The notes beneath the pieces were generated by a model, which ran no database searches, had not been told where the DNA came from, and saw only the letters and a program-made list of their open reading frames with translations. From Saprospiraceae bacterium (lineage in GTDB: Bacteria > Bacteroidota > Bacteroidia > Chitinophagales > Saprospiraceae): 64,000 nucleotides of DNA. Made by a program: the position numbers and the translations under genes. The stretch covers positions 434,001 to 498,000 of the forward strand of contig JADJNF010000001.1 of assembly GCA_016714445.1 (NCBI GenBank). The letters run 5' to 3'. Positions 40,189 to 50,947 of this stretch are shown in pieces (position 1 is the first letter of the stretch; each line of letters opens with the position of its first letter).

Positions 40189-41125
40189 GCTGCAAAAAGC
40201 GTATCCAAAGGACTGAAAGGTTTATGGCGGCCACTTTGTGCTATGTGCAAGTAAACTAGTGTCGTCTCGATACGCTCGTGACCCAGCAATTCTTTAAGGG
40301 TCATAATGTCCATACCGTCTTCCAGCAAGTGTGTGGCAAAGGTGTGCCTCAATGTATGTACATTGACATTTTTAATGATTCCCGCTTTTTTAGCAGCTGA
40401 CTTGACTGCCCACTGAACTCCCTTCTGAGAGTATCGACTATCAAAGTCACCACCTTTGCGGTTTTCCATAGGCTGACCGTTGAATAGCCATTCATCAGGT
40501 TGCTCCGCATCGATGTACTGTTTTAACCCTCTGATTAAGTGCTCACTCAGTGGGACATATCGATCTTTCTTTCCTTTGCCCTGGACTACCAGCACCATTT
40601 TACGATCAAAATCAAGATCTTGCAAGCGTACACTGCGTGCTTCCTTGCATCTTAATCCACATCCATAGAGTAAACCGATTAGTATCTTATGCTTCAATAA
40701 ATCCGGTGCAGCAAGCAAGCGCCACATCTCTTCTTTAGACAATACTACCGGAAGTTTATTAGATCCCTTAATACTCGGCAGTCCGATATCATGGGGTTTT
40801 ACCCCTTCCACCTTGCACAGCATGCGAAGACCATATACCGTGTGCTTAAAGTAAGAGTCCGACGGAGTGTTATGCTCCACCTTTAGCAGATGTAAATAAT
40901 CGGTAATCTGATCTTCATCAAGCTCAGTCGGAAGACAATTAAAATGCAAGGCCAGCTTGGCCAAATGTCTTGAATAATTGAGAAAGGTGCTCCGGGCTCG
41001 ACCCAAGATGGAGAGTTTCTTCTCAAACTTGTCTAGCTGATCGGAGAAACCAGCGACTTCAACTCTTGCCCGAAAGACGATTGTGTGTGAACCTAAATCT
41101 TCAGGTCTCTTTTTTTTGTTGCCAT
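40167..41125 (-). CDS. Tyrosine recombinase of IS91-like module 1
   Basis: About 319 residues. ATG at 41125 gives MATKKKRPEDLGS; the frame is open through the TTG at 41006, so I prefer the upstream ATG. The core-binding domain has GRARSTFLNYSRHLAKLALHF. The catalytic domain has YGCGLRCKEARSVRLQDLDF (first Arg), KGKKDRYVPLS (Lys), HTLRHTFATHLLEDG (H-x-x-R), LGHERIETTLVYLHI with the nucleophile Tyr. This int-plus-IS91-transposase pair is a recurrent Bacteroidota arrangement. The overlap with the transposase gene indicates co-expression. Confidence 0.88.
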
Positions 41126-41185
41126 ATCTTGATAAATTTTATTTATCTTTGTAATGACAATTATCAAGCCACTGAGCTACCGAAG

Positions 41186-41320
41186 GTTTAGTTCAACAGC
41201 GGTTTGCCAAAAGCTGGGCTTCAGTGCTAAATTGAACATTTGGAATTCTAATAAACATTGTGCAAATTTGAAACTAAGTGCCTCTAAACCCAGCCTTCGG
41301 CAAGCCGCAAAACGTGGAAC
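41186..41320 (+). other. attC-like site D (no intron)
   Basis: GCGGTTTGCC (41199-41208), spacer AAAA, GCTGGG (41213-41218) pair with CCCAGC (41289-41294), spacer CTTC, GGCAAGCCGC (41299-41308). The C at 41219 is unpaired. Arm-spacer-arm with an extrahelical base is the attC layout. AAAACGTGGAAC follows, close to the AAAACGT of sites C and E. It lies between the two IS91-like modules. Confidence 0.65.
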
Positions 41321-41421
41321 AAACCCTCCTTTCATTGCCCTAAAATAGCAGTTGTATATTACTGATAATGAGCTGAATAAGATTTACTTTTGAGTTATTA
41401 ATTTATCTCAAAAATTGAAGT

Positions 41422-42290
41422 TATGATGTCCGAATTAAAGTATTTAAGTGATTACCATGTGATCGAGTTTGAAGAGTTTATGATACTGAAAACTACTCAA
41501 AACGCACCATTACGACCTATATCCAGATCGTCAGACAGTTCATTAACTGGTGGGAAAAACATTACATGAATGTGCCTATGAGTGACGATATAGTACGCAA
41601 ATATCTTCTGTTCCGATTTGATGCAGGCAAAGACTGGCAGACCGTCAATTCCGATTACTCAGCCATCCAGAAGTGGTTTAAAAATGTGCTTATGCTCTCC
41701 TGGTCTCTCACCAAACTGCCACGAGCTCGTAAAGAAAAGAAATTACCCTTCATCCTTTCTAAAGAAGACGTCGTCAAGATTATCAGAAGGGAGCCACCTT
41801 CAAACAGCAAGTCATTCTCACCTTTATCTACGTCACAGGTGCGAGACTCAGCGAGACCATTCACGTCAAGATCGAAGACATCGACTCACATCGGATGCAG
41901 GTGCGCATCAATCAAGGCAAAGGCAACAAGGACCGATTTGTGATGTTGCCACAGAAATTGGGATTTGTTGAGAGAATATTATCGTCGTGAGAAACCTGTT
42001 AATTATCTCTTTAATGCAAAAGTCAAAGGCCATGCCTACAATCCACGCTCTCCAATTGGCCATGCAACAATGTAAAAAGAAAGTAGGTATCACTAAGAAA
42101 GGGATCAATCCACACCCTTCGCAATTGTTATGCCACCCATCATCTCGAGGGTGGCACGGATTTGGTATTCTTACAAGAGCAGATGGGTCACAAAAACCTG
42201 CGTACCACCATCCGCTACATTGGCCTATGTGTGGAACGCCACCGATACATCAAGCATCCGATCGAGAGCCTGCCCATAAAGTACAGGTAA
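41422..42290 (+). pseudogene. Tyrosine recombinase of IS91-like module 2 (frameshifted)
   Basis: About 290 residues over five or more frames. N-terminal SELKYLSDYHVIEFEEFMILKNYSKRTI leads to TTYIQIVRQFINWWEKHYM. The catalytic part has FIYVTGARLSETIHVKIEDID (Arg), KGNKDRFVMLP (Lys), HTLRNCYATHHLEGG (H-x-x-R) and MGHKNLRTTIRYIGLC (Tyr). It is not a close copy of the module 1 recombinase, so two distinct elements are present. The upstream region contains site D and a TATCTTTG promoter-like box near 41143. Confidence 0.75.
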
Positions 42291-43640
42291 ACAATAGTAT
42301 CGGTGACTTATTTCGGGACTATGGGGATCAATATATAAACATATACAAGCCATCGCACCAGCAGATCAAACTCATCCGTGCCATTAGAGTTTGTAAAACA
42401 CCAGCGCTCAGTGGGACAATCATTCATTGCAATAACTGTGGCCACAAACACTATGTCTATCATAGTTGTGGTCATAGTCACTATGATATGTCAAAGTATA
42501 AAACGGGAACAGTGGGTGGATAAATTGAAAAGTAATCTGCTAAAAGTACCATACATTCATACCGTATTTACACTCCCGCATCAGCTCAATAGTCTGGCAC
42601 GAAATAATGAATCTGTCCTCTATTCCCTGATTATGAAAGTAGCATGGCTGACCTTCAGAAACATCGGAGCCAAAGCAGAATATACACCGGGGATGACATC
42701 CATCCTTCATACATTCGGGTCCGACATGAAGTACCATACACGTCCATGCGCTTGTGACTTTTGGAGGTTTGAACGAAGACGGAGTTTGGATTTATCCCCA
42801 GGATAAACATAAGATCGACAATTACCGAAGTATCTGTGCAAGCTATAAAGCTATCTTTATCAAAGAGCTCAGATCAATTTATAAATCAGGAAAATTGACT
42901 TACCATCAGGATATAGAAACGCTCATCAGCGAAGTAGAAAAATCCGTTGGGTAGTCCACTCCACACGACCAACGATGGATACTAAAGTCATAGAAGAATA
43001 CCTGGCAAAATATATCAATCGTATCGCGGTATCCAACAAACGGCTCGACTACATCAAAGATTCTGAAAAAGTCATCCTGCTCCACAATGACTATAAAAAT
43101 CAACAGTCAGGGCAAGTGGCACCCAAAGTATACAAAATCATGGAACCACTGGTAGCCATTGACCAAATACTCCAGCATGTACTACCGCCATACTTCCAGA
43201 AATCACGTAGATATGGCATCCACCACAGCTCATCAAAGCTAAAAGCCACTATCACCGATACCATAAAACGCAATGGTCAAACCATCCGGACAGTACTAGA
43301 AATAATCACCGAACTGATGAAACTACAGCCTTACAAATGTGAAAAATGTGGGTCTGATAATCATTACATAGAAGAAATAAAACCAGACAAAACATGGGTA
43401 GGAACATACATCCTTTTACCGATTCCGAGGGCTCCACCTCTACCAAAGGCTTCAAATTTACTCAAGCAGATATGAAAACCAATACACCAGAATACCTAAT
43501 TCAGCCAGCCATGATTATGAAAGAACACCAGCAAAATAGATTACAACGTACCATCAATAAAAATATGGCAGATTTAAACTGCTCAAAATCTTCCGGAATC
43601 AAACTATTGTGCTTAAATTTGGACTTGTAAAAACCGTATA
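42285..43640 (+). pseudogene. IS91-family transposase, module 2 (frameshifted)
   Basis: About 400 residues. VNNSIGDLFRDYGDQYINIYKPSHQQIKLIRAI leads to the zinc-binding region CNNCGHKHYVYHSC. HSHYDM-type frame changes follow near 42480. VPYIHTVFTLPHQLNSLARNN, MTSILHTFGSDMKYH and the HUH motif H-V-H-A-L-V are present. The Tyr region is EEYLAKYINRIAVSNKRLDY. C-terminal CEKCGSDNHY resembles the second zinc site. Shifts lie near 42485, 42745, 42945 and 43410. The protein differs clearly from the module 1 transposase. Confidence 0.75.
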
Positions 43641-43813
43641 ACTCAAAGTGGTCACTAAAGCCAGCCAACGCCCTTACCCTAATACTTAACACCGGCTTCG
43701 TTCAACTTGTAAAGTTGATGAAGCCTATAAAGATTTATGATATGCAAAACATGGCTGGACCGGCTTTCATCAACTTTCCTTTGTGTTACTGGTCAGCTTA
43801 AAAAACAAAAAAT
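43641..43813. other. Gap with repeated GGCTTCATCAACTT-like hairpin
   Basis: CCGGCTTCGTTCAACTT (43692-43708) and AAGTTGATGAAGCC (43712-43725) form an inverted repeat. A third copy, CCGGCTTTCATCAACTT (43759-43775), follows. It may be the end of IS91-like module 2 or a decayed attC. No gene is seen. Confidence 0.45.
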
Positions 43814-44754
43814 ATGACATTAGACTTTAAAGAAATTCCACAAGCAAATGCAAGTTCAGGTCTTCAAGACACTTTTGAACTTTTTCAAGAGATTTTTTTG
43901 AAATTCTTGGATATGAAATAATTCAACATCCCGACAGGGGTGCTGACGGGAAAAAGGATTTAATTATTCAAGAAACCAGAAATGGACTTTCGGGAACGAC
44001 AAAGATAAAATGGTTAGTTAGCTGCAAACATTATGCTCATAGTGGTAAATCTGTTTCAGATACTGACGAACCTAATATTCTTGATAGAATTTCTGTTCAT
44101 AATTGTGACGGATTTATTGGTTTCTACTCAACACTACCAGCGACATCCTTAGGTGCGAATTTCGAAGGATTAAAAAGAAAACTAACATTCAAAGTTTTGA
44201 CAAAGAACAAATTGAAAAATTCTATTGGAGACACCACAAGGACTGAAACTTGCAAGCAGATATTTTCCCGAAAGTTTTAAAAAATATACAATCGAAAACC
44301 CAAGACCAGCTAAAATTTTTGCAAAAGAATTAAGTATCAATTGTGAGTATTGTAACAAAGACCTACTTGAAAGCAAGACAGGCATTTTTGTAACACTAAG
44401 AAAGCCTTCTGACCATAATGCTGAAGTTAATGTTCGTAATCCGTATTCTGAAGCATACTTTAGTTGTAAAGGACGTTGTGACTCCATACTTAAAACAAAT
44501 ACTTACAACACGAAAATTATATTGATGAATGGGCTGACATTACAGACTACTTATCTCCAACAGGCTATATCAAGAAAATGATGGCTTGGATGAATTCATT
44601 TAATGTTGAAAATGAGAGAGCAGAAAAAAACGCATATGAAAAATTAAAAAAATTATTTTTAAACTGTTTTCCGCATATATCTCGCGAACAAACAACAGAA
44701 GAAAAAGAACGCATTAAAGAATACTTACAAAATGGATGGGGAGATTTTCTCTGA
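43814..44754 (+). CDS. PD-(D/E)XK-type restriction endonuclease-like cassette protein (frameshifts)
   Basis: About 313 residues. FFEILGYEIIQHPDRGADGKKDLII and KWLVSCKHY give the D-x(n)-(S/E)-x-K pattern of Mrr-like nucleases. GKSVSDTDEPNILDRISVHNCDGFIGFYSTLPATSL is a conserved extension. The second half has a zinc-finger-like set C-x2-C (INCEYCNKDLLE) and YFSCKGRCDSIL. The tail is an amphipathic helix, HISREQTTEEKERIKEYLQNGWG. Shifts fall near 43885, 44170, 44215 and 44505. The stop is 14 bases before the left core of site C, the typical spacing of an integron cassette gene. Possible role: defence nuclease; no methyltransferase is next to it. Confidence 0.65.
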
Positions 44755-44774
44755 CAAAGAAAGCCGAACCGATA

Positions 44775-46667
44775 ATCGAGTAGACGGCCCCACCAACCGA
44801 AGCTGATGGGGAGCGCCTCTCACACCACCGTACGTACGGGTCTCGTATACGGCGGTTCGCAAACTGATGGGTTCAGTTTAAAGTACATGTCCAAAAGTGA
44901 TTGATAACCACGTTTCTTAAGTCGATGAAGCTTAATAGTTGTTATCAGATTGGACTTTGGGCTACTGCCCATCCGCCTTTTCTGGTTCTGCTCCATGCAT
45001 ACGCATCACCTTGGGTTTACACCTAATCGGATTAGGTTTTCCTTTCCTTTCGGGTTTCTTCCAGTCGTGCCATATGCAATATCGCAGTCTGTTACGTAAC
45101 CATCCGTCCATCGTTTTGAGCTTACTGTAAATGCTTGCTCCACGAAAGTAATTAAGCCAGCCTAATTGGATTTCGTTAATTTTCGTTATCCGTTCTGCTA
45201 AGCTTATCGGCGATGTCTTCCTGGTGATCAATTTAAGACTTTGTTGCAACCGATCCCAAGCCTTGTCCCCTACTATCAATTGATATTTACCTTTGTCGCC
45301 TTTGACATACGTGGATGCAAATCTAAAACCCAATATCTCGAAGTGTACAGGTCTTCTGATTCCGCTCTTTTCTCTGTTAATCGTTAGCTTCAGCTTATCT
45401 CGCAGGTACAAATATACTTTATTTCCTGTCGTTTTAGCTTCAGCTTTTGACTTCACATAGATACTAAAATCATCAGCATAGCGTACGAATTTCAATCCTT
45501 GTCGCTCCAATTCCTTGTCCAACTCGTGGAGAAGTATATTGGATAGCAATGGACTGATTGGGCTTCCTTGCGGTACTCCTTTCGTGCGTTTAGTGAGTTT
45601 GCCTTTTAACATAATCGGTGCTCTTAACCATTTCCTGATTAAGCGCATCGTTATCGGACATTTCACTTTTCGGTAGATCAAGTTCAGTAGAAGACAGTGG
45701 TCTACTTCATCAAAGAACGTCTTTAGATCGATGTCAATGATGTAGTTAAAACCCATCTCGATATACTCCTTTGATTTCTGTACTGCTTGTCTTGCACTGC
45801 GATTCGGTCTGAACCCATAACTCGACTCGCTGAATTCTTTCTCAAATCGGTACATCATCACCTGTGATACTGCTTGTTGCATCAGTCTGTCAATTACTGT
45901 CGGAATACCTAATAGTCGAGTTTTTCCACCACCTTTCGGTATTTCAACACCCAAAATAGGTTGTGGCAAATACTCATTACCTTTGACATCTTCCAGCAAT
46001 GCGGGTTTCTGTGTCTCGAGATACTTGACCAATTGATCTGTTCTCATTCCGTCGATTCCTGCACTACCTTTATTGACCATTACTTGACGCAATGCTCGTT
46101 CCAGATTTCTAGGGTGTAATACTTGTTCAATCATTTTGATTGTTGTTTTGTACTTTAAAATAATCCTGCTCCGCTTAGTGGTGGCTATCAACATCACTGC
46201 TGATTCCATACATAATTTGGAGCCAATTCACGTTCAGTCCTTCCCCATTTGTGAGTCCTATCGGGTATATTGTTAACATCCCGAACTCGTTACTATGGGT
46301 ACTATGACTTCTGCTGACTTCTCTGTTACTCCAATCAATGAACTCAGAGATCTCCCTCGGTAAGACAAATATCTTTCAGTCAATCGCTGCCGGATCTACT
46401 CATCAGGTATCAAAACTTCGGGCGTTAGTATGATGTGCCACCTTACCCAACCCTAACAAGCCTCCTATCCGGTTCCTATACGTCAGTACCGACTTTTGCA
46501 GTCCTGCTTACTTCAGTGCTTAGATCACTCTAAACCACCTTGCAGCTTGCTAATACTTCTGGGCGTTACACCAGCGTATGAGAGACTTTCACTCTCAAGA
46601 TAAACTACTTCTTTAAGCAGTTTGTACAACTTAAATGAAAATTGTACATTTGCCATTCAAGGCACAC
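44775..46667 (-). mobile_element. Group II intron family 1, copy 3
   Basis: Full-length, 1893 bases. 5' end GTGTGCCTTGAA at 46667, maturase gene, domain V at about 44822-44860, domain VI hairpin (CCCCATCAGC/GTTGGTGGGG) and 3' end ACTCGAT at 44775. Nearly identical to copy 1 through the gene. It sits on the left core of site C, whose other side carries a family 2 intron. Confidence 0.9.
44820..46134 (-). CDS. ltrA: Group II intron reverse transcriptase/maturase (family 1, copy 3)
   Basis: The start is MIEQVLHPRNLERALRQ at 46134; an upstream in-frame extension is likely untranslated intron RNA. All RT blocks (SSYGFRPNRSARQAV, KGVPQGSPISPLLSN, FVRYADDFSIY) and the maturase domain (WLNYFRGASIYSKLKT) are intact. 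A shift near 45040 after WHDWKKPERK alters the last ~60 residues, which in copy 1 end YTRPVRTVV at the edge of domain V. It could supply maturase in trans to copies 1 and 2. Confidence 0.9.
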
Positions 46668-46789
46668 ACAGCACCTACCCAAAAGTGGCGGTTCAGTGGT
46701 TAAATCAAGCTTTGTGCTTCTATCAAAGTTTGTGCTTGGTTGACAGTGAAGTGCTTCGAAATCGCCACCTTCGGGTAGCTGCAAAACGT
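46668..46789 (+). other. attC-like site C, intron on both sides
   Basis: CTACCC (46675-46680), spacer AAAA, GTGGCG (46685-46690) pair with CGCCAC (46763-46768), spacer CTTC, GGGTAG (46773-46778). Both arms are perfect and the spacers equal those of site D. The left core CCGATAAC is completed by 44769-44774. The right end AAAACGT at 46783-46789 joins TAGTGGC after the family 2 intron, giving GTTAGTGGC. Confidence 0.75.
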
Positions 46790-48672
46790 GTGTGTCTTGA
46801 ACAACCTATGCAGATAGGTTGATGCTGTATGATAGATGAGAGAAGGTCTCTCGGTGGCGACCGTCAGGGGTAGCTACCAAACCACCTTAAGGTGCAAATG
46901 CCGAAAGACAGATGTGCTGAACGTTAAGGAAAAACGGCTGCATTGACAGCTGTAGGTGAGTGTACAGGAGTTGAATGAAAGTGAACCAATGATGAAGCCT
47001 CGTAAGGGCAATAGAAGTTATCAAAAGCAGGCAGTTACGTTTGTGCTTGCGAAAGGATCATGTTTTTCTAAGGACGTGATAAATGTATCGGATGACCTGA
47101 TTTCCGGGTACATGATAACCGGGGTTAAGTTGGCAAGAACTGTACATAGGCTATCATATGGAACAAGAGAAGTCAACATCGTACTGTAAAATCGTAAGAG
47201 GAAGCAGTCAGATAAGGGATGATCTGAGATGTTGGCGGCAGACCAAATCGTAGTAGTGATGAAGACTCTGTAATGGAGTTGGAGCGAAGGGTTTGGCATG
47301 TTTAGTTTACAAAAAAGAGTTGACAACCGAACAAAAGGGATGACCGATTATTTTGAGACAAAATCACAACCAATCACCAAGCTGATGGTGTGGCAGGCGT
47401 ACAAGGAAGTAAGAGCCAATAAAGGAAGCTATGGCATAGATCGTATGAGTTGGGAGTACTTAGATGCAAATCGAAGTAAAGAACTCTACAAGCTATGGAA
47501 CAGGCTAACATCAGGCACATACTTTCCGGAACCTGTCAGACAAGTAGCTATACCGAAGCGAGATGGTGGCGAGCGCTTGTTAGGCATACCGACGCTGCTC
47601 GACAGGATAGCACAGCAAGTAGTAAAGGAACATCTGGAGCAGATATTAGAGCCATTGTTTCATACAGATTCCTATGGTTATAGGCCCAACAAGAGTGCAC
47701 ATGATGCAGTTCGTCAGTCTAATGCAAGAACATTAAACCATGATTTTGTAATAGACCTAGACATCAAGGGGTTCTTTGACAACATAGATCATAATCTGAT
47801 GATGAAATCAGTGAGACACTACTGTAGAGACAGATGGGTACTGATGTATGTACAGAGATGGCTGAAAGCAGGAGTAGTGAGTAAGGAGGGAATGTACAGA
47901 GATACGATGACAGGCACACCACAGGGTGGCGTCATAAGTCCGCTGTTGGCAAATCTGTTTCTTCATGTAGTATTTGACAAATGGATGGAGAAGAATCATC
48001 CTGAGAAGCCATTTGAGCGATATGCAGATGACATTGTGGTACATTGCAAGACGGAGAAGCAGGCTTTATTTATGCTGAAAGTCATAAAGGTAAGAATGCA
48101 ACATTGTCATTTGGAATTGCATCCACAAAAGACAAAGATCGTAAATCTTAGGGGAGAATCCATAGGGAATTATCCGAAGAAGTATGATTTTCTGGGATTC
48201 AGCATTAAGCCAACGGGTGTCAAGACGAAGAAAGGAGTAAAGAGCCTACCTGGTACATTTGTGAGTATTAAGTCGAGAACAGGCATCTTGAGCAAATTCA
48301 GCAGTTGGAACATTCATAAAAGGCGAAAGCGCATAGAATTGATAGCAAAAGAATTGAATCCGATGATACGTGGCATCATCAACTATTTTCACAAGTTTGA
48401 GAATGGCAGTATGCGTTACGTATGGAATCAGCTCAATGCCAGACTACTTAAGTGGGTAAAATGGGAGAAGGGATTGTATAAGTATGCAGCCATCCGATGG
48501 TTAAAGATAAAATACAAAGAGAGCCCTGATCTATTTGCCCATTGGAGATTGGTATATCCCTAAAGGTATATTATCTTTGTGTGATTTACAAACATGAAGA
48601 GCCGTGTGAAGGGAGACTTTCACGCACGGTTCCGTGAGAACGTAGGGGTGAGATTCCCCTGCGTGACTCGAT
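46790..48672 (+). mobile_element. Group II intron family 2, copy a
   Basis: 1883 bases. 5' end GTGTGTCTTGAA at 46790, structured 5' half, maturase gene at 47298, then domain V (GAGCCGTGTGAAGG...CACGGTTC, 48599-48632), domain VI and the 3' end ACTCGAT at 48672. It lies in the sense orientation of the cassettes at the right core of site C. Confidence 0.9.
47298..48563 (+). CDS. ltrA: Group II intron reverse transcriptase/maturase (family 2, copy a)
   Basis: An intact 421-residue protein; MTDYFETKSQPITKLM at 47340 is an alternative start. RT blocks: GIPTLLDRIAQQVV, DSYGYRPNKSAHDAV, DLDIKGFFDNIDH, MTGTPQGGVISPLLANLFLH and the active site FERYADDIVVHC. The maturase domain includes GIINYFHKFENGSMRYVWNQLNARLLKW. 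No HNH endonuclease is present. The sequence is clearly distinct from family 1 (for example GTPQGGVISP instead of GVPQGSPISP), so a different intron lineage uses the same hairpins. Confidence 0.92.
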   Translation: MFSLQKRVDNRTKGMTDYFETKSQPITKLMVWQAYKEVRANKGSYGIDRMSWEYLDANRSKELYKLWNRLTSGTYFPEPVRQVAIPKRDGGERLLGIPTLLDRIAQQVVKEHLEQILEPLFHTDSYGYRPNKSAHDAVRQSNARTLNHDFVIDLDIKGFFDNIDHNLMMKSVRHYCRDRWVLMYVQRWLKAGVVSKEGMYRDTMTGTPQGGVISPLLANLFLHVVFDKWMEKNHPEKPFERYADDIVVHCKTEKQALFMLKVIKVRMQHCHLELHPQKTKIVNLRGESIGNYPKKYDFLGFSIKPTGVKTKKGVKSLPGTFVSIKSRTGILSKFSSWNIHKRRKRIELIAKELNPMIRGIINYFHKFENGSMRYVWNQLNARLLKWVKWEKGLYKYAAIRWLKIKYKESPDLFAHWRLVYP

Positions 48673-48766
48673 TAGTGGCAATTTCCAAAACCGACAATAA
48701 AAACAATATCAAAACATTTGTCTACATTTGTTTAAATAATTTTCTAAAACAATAAATATTTATATC

Positions 48767-50619
48767 ATGCAAAAAAAATACCTACTAATTTCTCTTCAAT
48801 TTGTTTTCTCTATCTGTAATGCTCAACTGCCAATTGTAAATAGTCCGACAATTCCTTCCCCTATAGAATCAGTCTATATTGACCCCAATGGAAATGATTT
48901 AAATCCCGGAACCTTTGCCTTGCCTAAAAAATCTTTTTATGCAGCAATAAGCAGCATTAATTTTGGCATTCCAAATGTAAATGGAGGAAATAATTACGGT
49001 GAAGTTGTATTTAAGACAGGAGATTATTATCCTACTGGCTCATCTGGGTACACACAGGATTATAATAATTGGAGAACTATTGTTGGCGGATTTTATGTTT
49101 ATAAAAATATTAGTGTTAGAGGTTTGGATAATGTTGTTTTACATGGTGATAGTTTAGCAGTAGAATCACAAATGATTTATTTGACAGGTTCTGGAATTAA
49201 AGTTAGCAATATAAAAATTAAAGATTCAAGATTACATGGCGTAGCAGTAATTGGAAGTAACATTACACACCACTCTAATGTTGTTGTTGGTAGTGTTAAT
49301 GTTGATGGAGCTATTGACAACGGTATTTGGGTAACTGGTTATAATAATGTTTTAGTTCAAAACTGTGTATTAACGAATACTTGTTTAAGAAATTATAATA
49401 GCATTGGTGCTTGTAAATGGGCATCAGCATGTCGGGTAGAAAATAGCAAGCATGCTACAGTTGTAAAAAATGAAATTTTTAATAACTGGGGAGAAGGTTT
49501 AAATATGAGCCTTGTGAGAAATGCTAAGGTTCAAGATAATATAGTTTATGATAATTATTCAGTAAATATTTATTGCCACTCTACTTCAAATGCTATTTAT
49601 TCTCATAATTTGACTTACAACACCGACAGTACATATTGGAGGAATTGTGTGGGGCAAGGAAAAACAGCGGCAGTAGGGATTTCTATTACAAATGAATTGC
49701 AATGTGTTACAGGATGTTTTTTATATGGTAATAATTGTGGTACCCTTACTTCATGTTGTTCCCACCTTGATTATGACAATATATTGTATCAACCCGTATT
49801 ATACTATCTTACAGACAGTGTATATGTTTTTAATAATATTGTTCTAAATGCTAGTATAAGTGTATGGGATGCTTCTTCTGGGTTTAACAATTATGCCAAT
49901 TTATCTAACTTTTTTATTAGTCATAATACAGTCATTGGAGTCTCTGGCCAACAAAATCTTAATAAACCTTTAGTCAACATTTACATGGGGAGTCCGTTTG
50001 TAAGGTATCAGAATGTAAATTTCGCTAAGAATCTGTTTTCAGCCGATACAAATAATGTAAATATTGTTAATTTAAACACCTATGTCCCTAATGGAACTTG
50101 TAATCAACCTTGGCAAACGGAAACTTTTTTCAGTAATAATATGTGGAACAAAGTGCCGAATAATGCTGGTTTAAATTTCAGCCAAGAACTACAAAACACT
50201 ACAATCAGCCAAAATGTAAACTACAATAATTTGCCCCCATTATCCCAGATGCATCAAATCCAACTTTAATCGCAACAGTTCCATTGGCAAATTATATTAC
50301 TGACGATTATTTTCATCATCCACGAAATAACAATACTAACATTGGCGCAGTTGAAAGTTCTGTTTCCACAAATACAAGTTCCATTGAAAGCAACAACTTA
50401 ATGATTTATCCAAATCCAACTTCAAATAAATTATTTTTCAACCAAAAATTACGAGCCCAAAATATTAGCATTTATGATTTGCAGGGCAAACGTCTATTTG
50501 AAAATACTAACTTTTCGGGGAATGAAATCGATATTTCCAAAATAAAAAGTGGTGTTTACTTATTAGTTATTTCAGACAACAAAATAGAAGTAAAACGATA
50601 TAAATTCATCATTTTATAA
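48767..50619 (+). CDS. T9SS-exported beta-helix protein 2, cassette cargo (one frameshift)
   Basis: About 617 residues. The signal peptide MQKKYLLISLQFVFSICNAQ leads to VYIDPNGNDLNPGTFALPKKSFYAAI, the usual opening of right-handed parallel beta-helix proteins. Rungs include ISVRGLDNVVLHGDS, GIKVSNIKIKDSRLHGV, ATVVKNEIFNNWGEGLNM and NAKVQDNIVYDNYSV. A shift near 50245 joins to the C-terminal type A sorting domain (MIYPNPTSNKLFF, IYDLQGKRLFEN, GVYLLVISDNK). It shares layout but little sequence with the protein at 28-30.6 kb. It is the only gene between site C and site E. Confidence 0.85.
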
Positions 50620-50816
50620 TAAGTAGTTTTACACTTTTTAAAGTTAGGAAAGGCATTATCTACTATAAGGAATTAGTTCTAACTTCAAATATAATAAGTT
50701 GATAACAGATATTTTTAATACACATCATCTTAGAGTATATAAGTTAGACTTGATACAAAAAACTTATAAGAAAATTTAAACAAGATGAATTGGGTAATAT
50801 AAATAAATAAAAAACT

Positions 50817-50947
50817 GCCACCAACATTGGTTTTGCGTCAGTGTGGCTTTAGTACTAGGCTGAACATTTGTACTTTCTATTAGCTTTTGTACTAAATTTG
50901 AACTTTAGTGCTTTCTATTCCACACCGAACGCAAAGCCAAAAAACGT
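50817..50947 (+). other. attC-like site E
   Basis: Left core GCCACCAAC (50817-50825). GGTTTTGCGT (50829-50838) and GTG T GG (50841-50846) pair with CCACAC (50920-50925) and ACGCAAAGCC (50929-50938), 15 of 16, with short unpaired spacers. The right end AAAAAACGT (to 50947) joins TGTTTTTT after the intron. The left core complements GTTAGTGGC at the start of this cassette at 8 of 9 positions. Confidence 0.7.

Noticed and set aside
27889..50947. Hairpins A-E as Rho-independent terminators
   Set aside because: They lack T-tracts, have loops of about 70 bases with internal spacers, and share GTT cores and matching ends. Class C introns also use terminators, so this was the main alternative.
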